Below, piece by piece: positions 62,512 through 64,000 of a stretch of 64,000 nucleotides of DNA. The notes under the pieces are model-generated. The model did no database searches, was not told the DNA's origin, and saw only the letters and a program-made list of their open reading frames with translations. The position numbers were made by a program, and so were the translations under genes. Source of the stretch: Rhizobiales bacterium 63-22 (GTDB lineage: Bacteria; Pseudomonadota; Alphaproteobacteria; Rhizobiales; Rhizobiaceae). The DNA is taken from NCBI GenBank assembly GCA_001898995.1, contig MKVZ01000009.1, forward strand, positions 1 through 64,000, read 5' to 3'. Each line of letters starts with the position of its first letter. The stretch's first letter is position 1.

Positions 62512-63510
62512 ATGCGCCACCAGTTCGACCTTTTCGCCCTTCCGTCCGCGGATGGGCCTGAACAGGCCGATCAGCGCCCTGCCCGCGCGAGGGTCCGCGC
62601 TGTTCCGCAACCCGACGAAGCGGAAATGGTGCAGCGGCTGAAGGAAAGCGGGCGCTATCGCATCCTGCGGCGGCTCGATCCGGCGCCCGTGGTGCCCGAC
62701 GCCGACAGGGTCGCCTTTCCGCGCCTCGGCGTCATCGTGGATACGGAGACGACCGGCCTCGACGCGACCAAAGACGAAGTCATCGAGATCGGCGTGGTCG
62801 CCTTCCGCTATGCCGATGACGGCGCGATCGGCGATGTCTGCGCCACGCTCGGCGCGTTGCAGGAACCGTCGAAGCCGATCCCGGCCGATATTACCCGCAT
62901 CACCGGCATTACCGATGCAATGGTGAAGGGCCAGCGGATTCCGCTCGGCGAACTGGAGGCCATGATCGGCGAGGCCGATCTGATCATCGCTCACAATGCC
63001 GGTTTCGACCGCCCGTTCTGCGAACGGCTTTCGCCGGTCTTCGCGAACAAGCCATGGGCCTGCTCGGTGAAGGAGATCGACTGGACCGCACGCGGCTTCG
63101 AGGGCACCAAGCTCGGCTATCTGATCGGCCAGAGCGGCTATTTCCACAATGGTCACCGCGCCGAGGACGACTGTCAGGCGCTGCTCGCGATCCTGAAGGA
63201 GAAGTCCGGCAGCGAAACGCCCTTCGCCGAACTCCTGAAGGCGAGCCGGCGCACGTGTCTGCGCATCTATGCCGAGAACAGCCCGTTCGAGATGAAGGAC
63301 CGGCTGAAGGCGCGCGGCTATCGCTGGTCGGACGGCAGTGACGGCAACCCGAAGGCATGGTGGACCGAGGTCGGCGAGGACGAACTCGCCGCCGAACGCG
63401 ATTATCTCGCCATGGAAATCTATGGCCGGCGCGAAGCCGATCCGCTGATCCAGAAACTGACGGCTTCGGATCGATACAAAGCGCGTGCGCCGCTGCGCCC
63501 GCGCAGATGA
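62512..63510 (+). CDS. 3'-5' exonuclease, DnaQ-like (DEDDh)
   Basis: This 332-residue nuclease has Exo I in IVDTETTGLD (Asp77, Glu79), Exo II in AHNAGFDRPF (Asp166) and Exo III in HNGHRAEDDCQALL (His215, Asp219/220), so it is a DEDDh member. The N-terminal 70 and C-terminal 100 residues are extra compared with the minimal domain; the C-terminal RGYRWSDGSDGNPKAWW is a recurrent companion in alphaproteobacterial members. GGAG lies before ATG 62512; ATG 62497 is less likely. A repair or RNA-trimming role is inferred; it is too divergent to be the replicative epsilon subunit. Confidence 0.87.
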   Translation: MRHQFDLFALPSADGPEQADQRPARARVRAVPQPDEAEMVQRLKESGRYRILRRLDPAPVVPDADRVAFPRLGVIVDTETTGLDATKDEVIEIGVVAFRYADDGAIGDVCATLGALQEPSKPIPADITRITGITDAMVKGQRIPLGELEAMIGEADLIIAHNAGFDRPFCERLSPVFANKPWACSVKEIDWTARGFEGTKLGYLIGQSGYFHNGHRAEDDCQALLAILKEKSGSETPFAELLKASRRTCLRIYAENSPFEMKDRLKARGYRWSDGSDGNPKAWWTEVGEDELAAERDYLAMEIYGRREADPLIQKLTASDRYKARAPLRPRR

Positions 63511-63674
63511 GAATCCGTACACGATGACGTTATCCACGCTGCCGGAACCCCTTGTCCGGCAAATGAATTCAGGCGACGTGATTTCCCTGCCCTGCTCTTC
63601 CGGGTATGGTTGCCCGGTACATCGTTCAATTCGCGGCGCGAGCACCGCCGCTCTTCATCCAGCAGGCCGATGAA

Positions 63675-64000
63675 ATGAAGCATGAAACAGCCATCGGGGA
63701 AGGCGCTGCCGCCGCCGCACCGGACGGCTTGCCCAAGCCGCGAATCTATTGGGCATGGGCCACCCTGATGGTCGGGCTGACGCTGGCCGTCATCGACGGT
63801 ACCATAGCCAATGTCGCCCTGCCGACCATCGCCGCCGATTTTTCGACCGCCCCCGCCGCCTCCATCTGGATCGTCAACGGTTACCAGCTTGCGATCGTCG
63901 TCACCATGCTGCCGCTGGCGGCTCTCGGCGAAATTCACGGCTATCGCCGCATCTATCTGGGCGGCGTCGTGGTTTTCACGCTAGCCTCCGTCGCCTGCGT
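63675..64000 (+). CDS. MFS transporter, DHA2-type (partial, runs off the window)
   Basis: The visible 108 residues start MKHETAIGEG, followed by TM1 with LMVGLTLAVIDGTIANVALPTIAADF, then SIWIVNGYQLAIVVTMLPLAALG. The TM1 IDGTIANVALP text is characteristic of 14-helix drug:H+ antiporters (DHA2). I chose the ATG at 63675; neighbouring ATGs at 63670 and 63682 are out of frame. It probably exports drugs or organic compounds. Confidence 0.8.
   Translation, partial: MKHETAIGEGAAAAAPDGLPKPRIYWAWATLMVGLTLAVIDGTIANVALPTIAADFSTAPAASIWIVNGYQLAIVVTMLPLAALGEIHGYRRIYLGGVVVFTLASVAC

Overview
The window looks like chromosomal or megaplasmid DNA of an alphaproteobacterium of the order Hyphomicrobiales (Rhizobiales). 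Base composition is GC-rich, catabolic operons are dense and mostly ABC-transporter-linked, and the rhamnose locus has the rhizobial rhaRSTPQ / rhaDI architecture (ABC uptake, fused aldolase-dehydrogenase RhaD, rhizobial-type RhaI). I cannot name a genus. No rRNA, complete tRNA, IS element or CRISPR array was recognised.

Left edge (1-2039): decayed phage tail-fibre genes on the minus strand, ending at a 17-bp copy of a tRNA 3' end (best fit tRNA-Val) at 2023-2039. This is probably the attR end of a prophage that lies mostly outside the window.

2341-11962: an IclR-linked amino-acid unit. An aminotransferase, a fused dihydroxyacetone-type kinase, a DHDPS-fold lyase/aldolase and an MHS-type symporter run leftward; a polar amino acid ABC transporter and an IclR regulator run rightward. 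Two near-identical palindromes 120 bp apart sit in the divergent promoter region.

11999-23813: a PucR-type regulator, a DUF1185 protein, and a ten-gene leftward operon: flavin reductase, aldehyde dehydrogenase, luciferase-like monooxygenase, alpha/beta hydrolase, CMD-family protein, NIPSNAP protein, a quaternary-amine (ProVWX-type) ABC transporter and an isochorismatase-like hydrolase. The combination suggests uptake and oxidative ring opening of a betaine such as an N-methylpyridinium compound (trigonelline-like).

24075-33974: a pentitol-type operon (ribitol-dehydrogenase-like SDR, RbsABC-type transporter, HAD protein, FGGY kinase, class II aldolase) opposite a DeoR regulator that is translationally coupled to a second FGGY kinase. 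34008-43067: the L-rhamnose locus (rhaQ, rhaP, rhaT, rhaS, rhaR leftward; rhaD, rhaI rightward). The coupled kinase at 32604-33974 probably supplies the RhaK function.

43098-52166: the most interesting unit. A LysR regulator is divergent from an eight-gene operon: amino acid ABC transporter, two NodB-fold deacetylase paralogs (one without metal ligands), an MmgE/PrpD-fold protein, an argininosuccinate-lyase-like C-N lyase and a D-amino acid aminotransferase. It matches, enzyme by enzyme, a predicted route for an iminodisuccinate/EDDS-like aminopolycarboxylate: epimerase, C-N lyase giving fumarate plus D-aspartate, then D-aspartate transamination.

52176-57024: an aldehyde dehydrogenase remnant and an orphan LsrB/RhaS-type sugar transporter with an ATPase-permease fusion. 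57283-64000: two Fluc/CrcB fluoride channel subunits with a DUF190 protein, a glutathione transferase, a DUF2778 protein, a diguanylate cyclase, a DnaQ-like exonuclease and the start of a DHA2-type MFS exporter.
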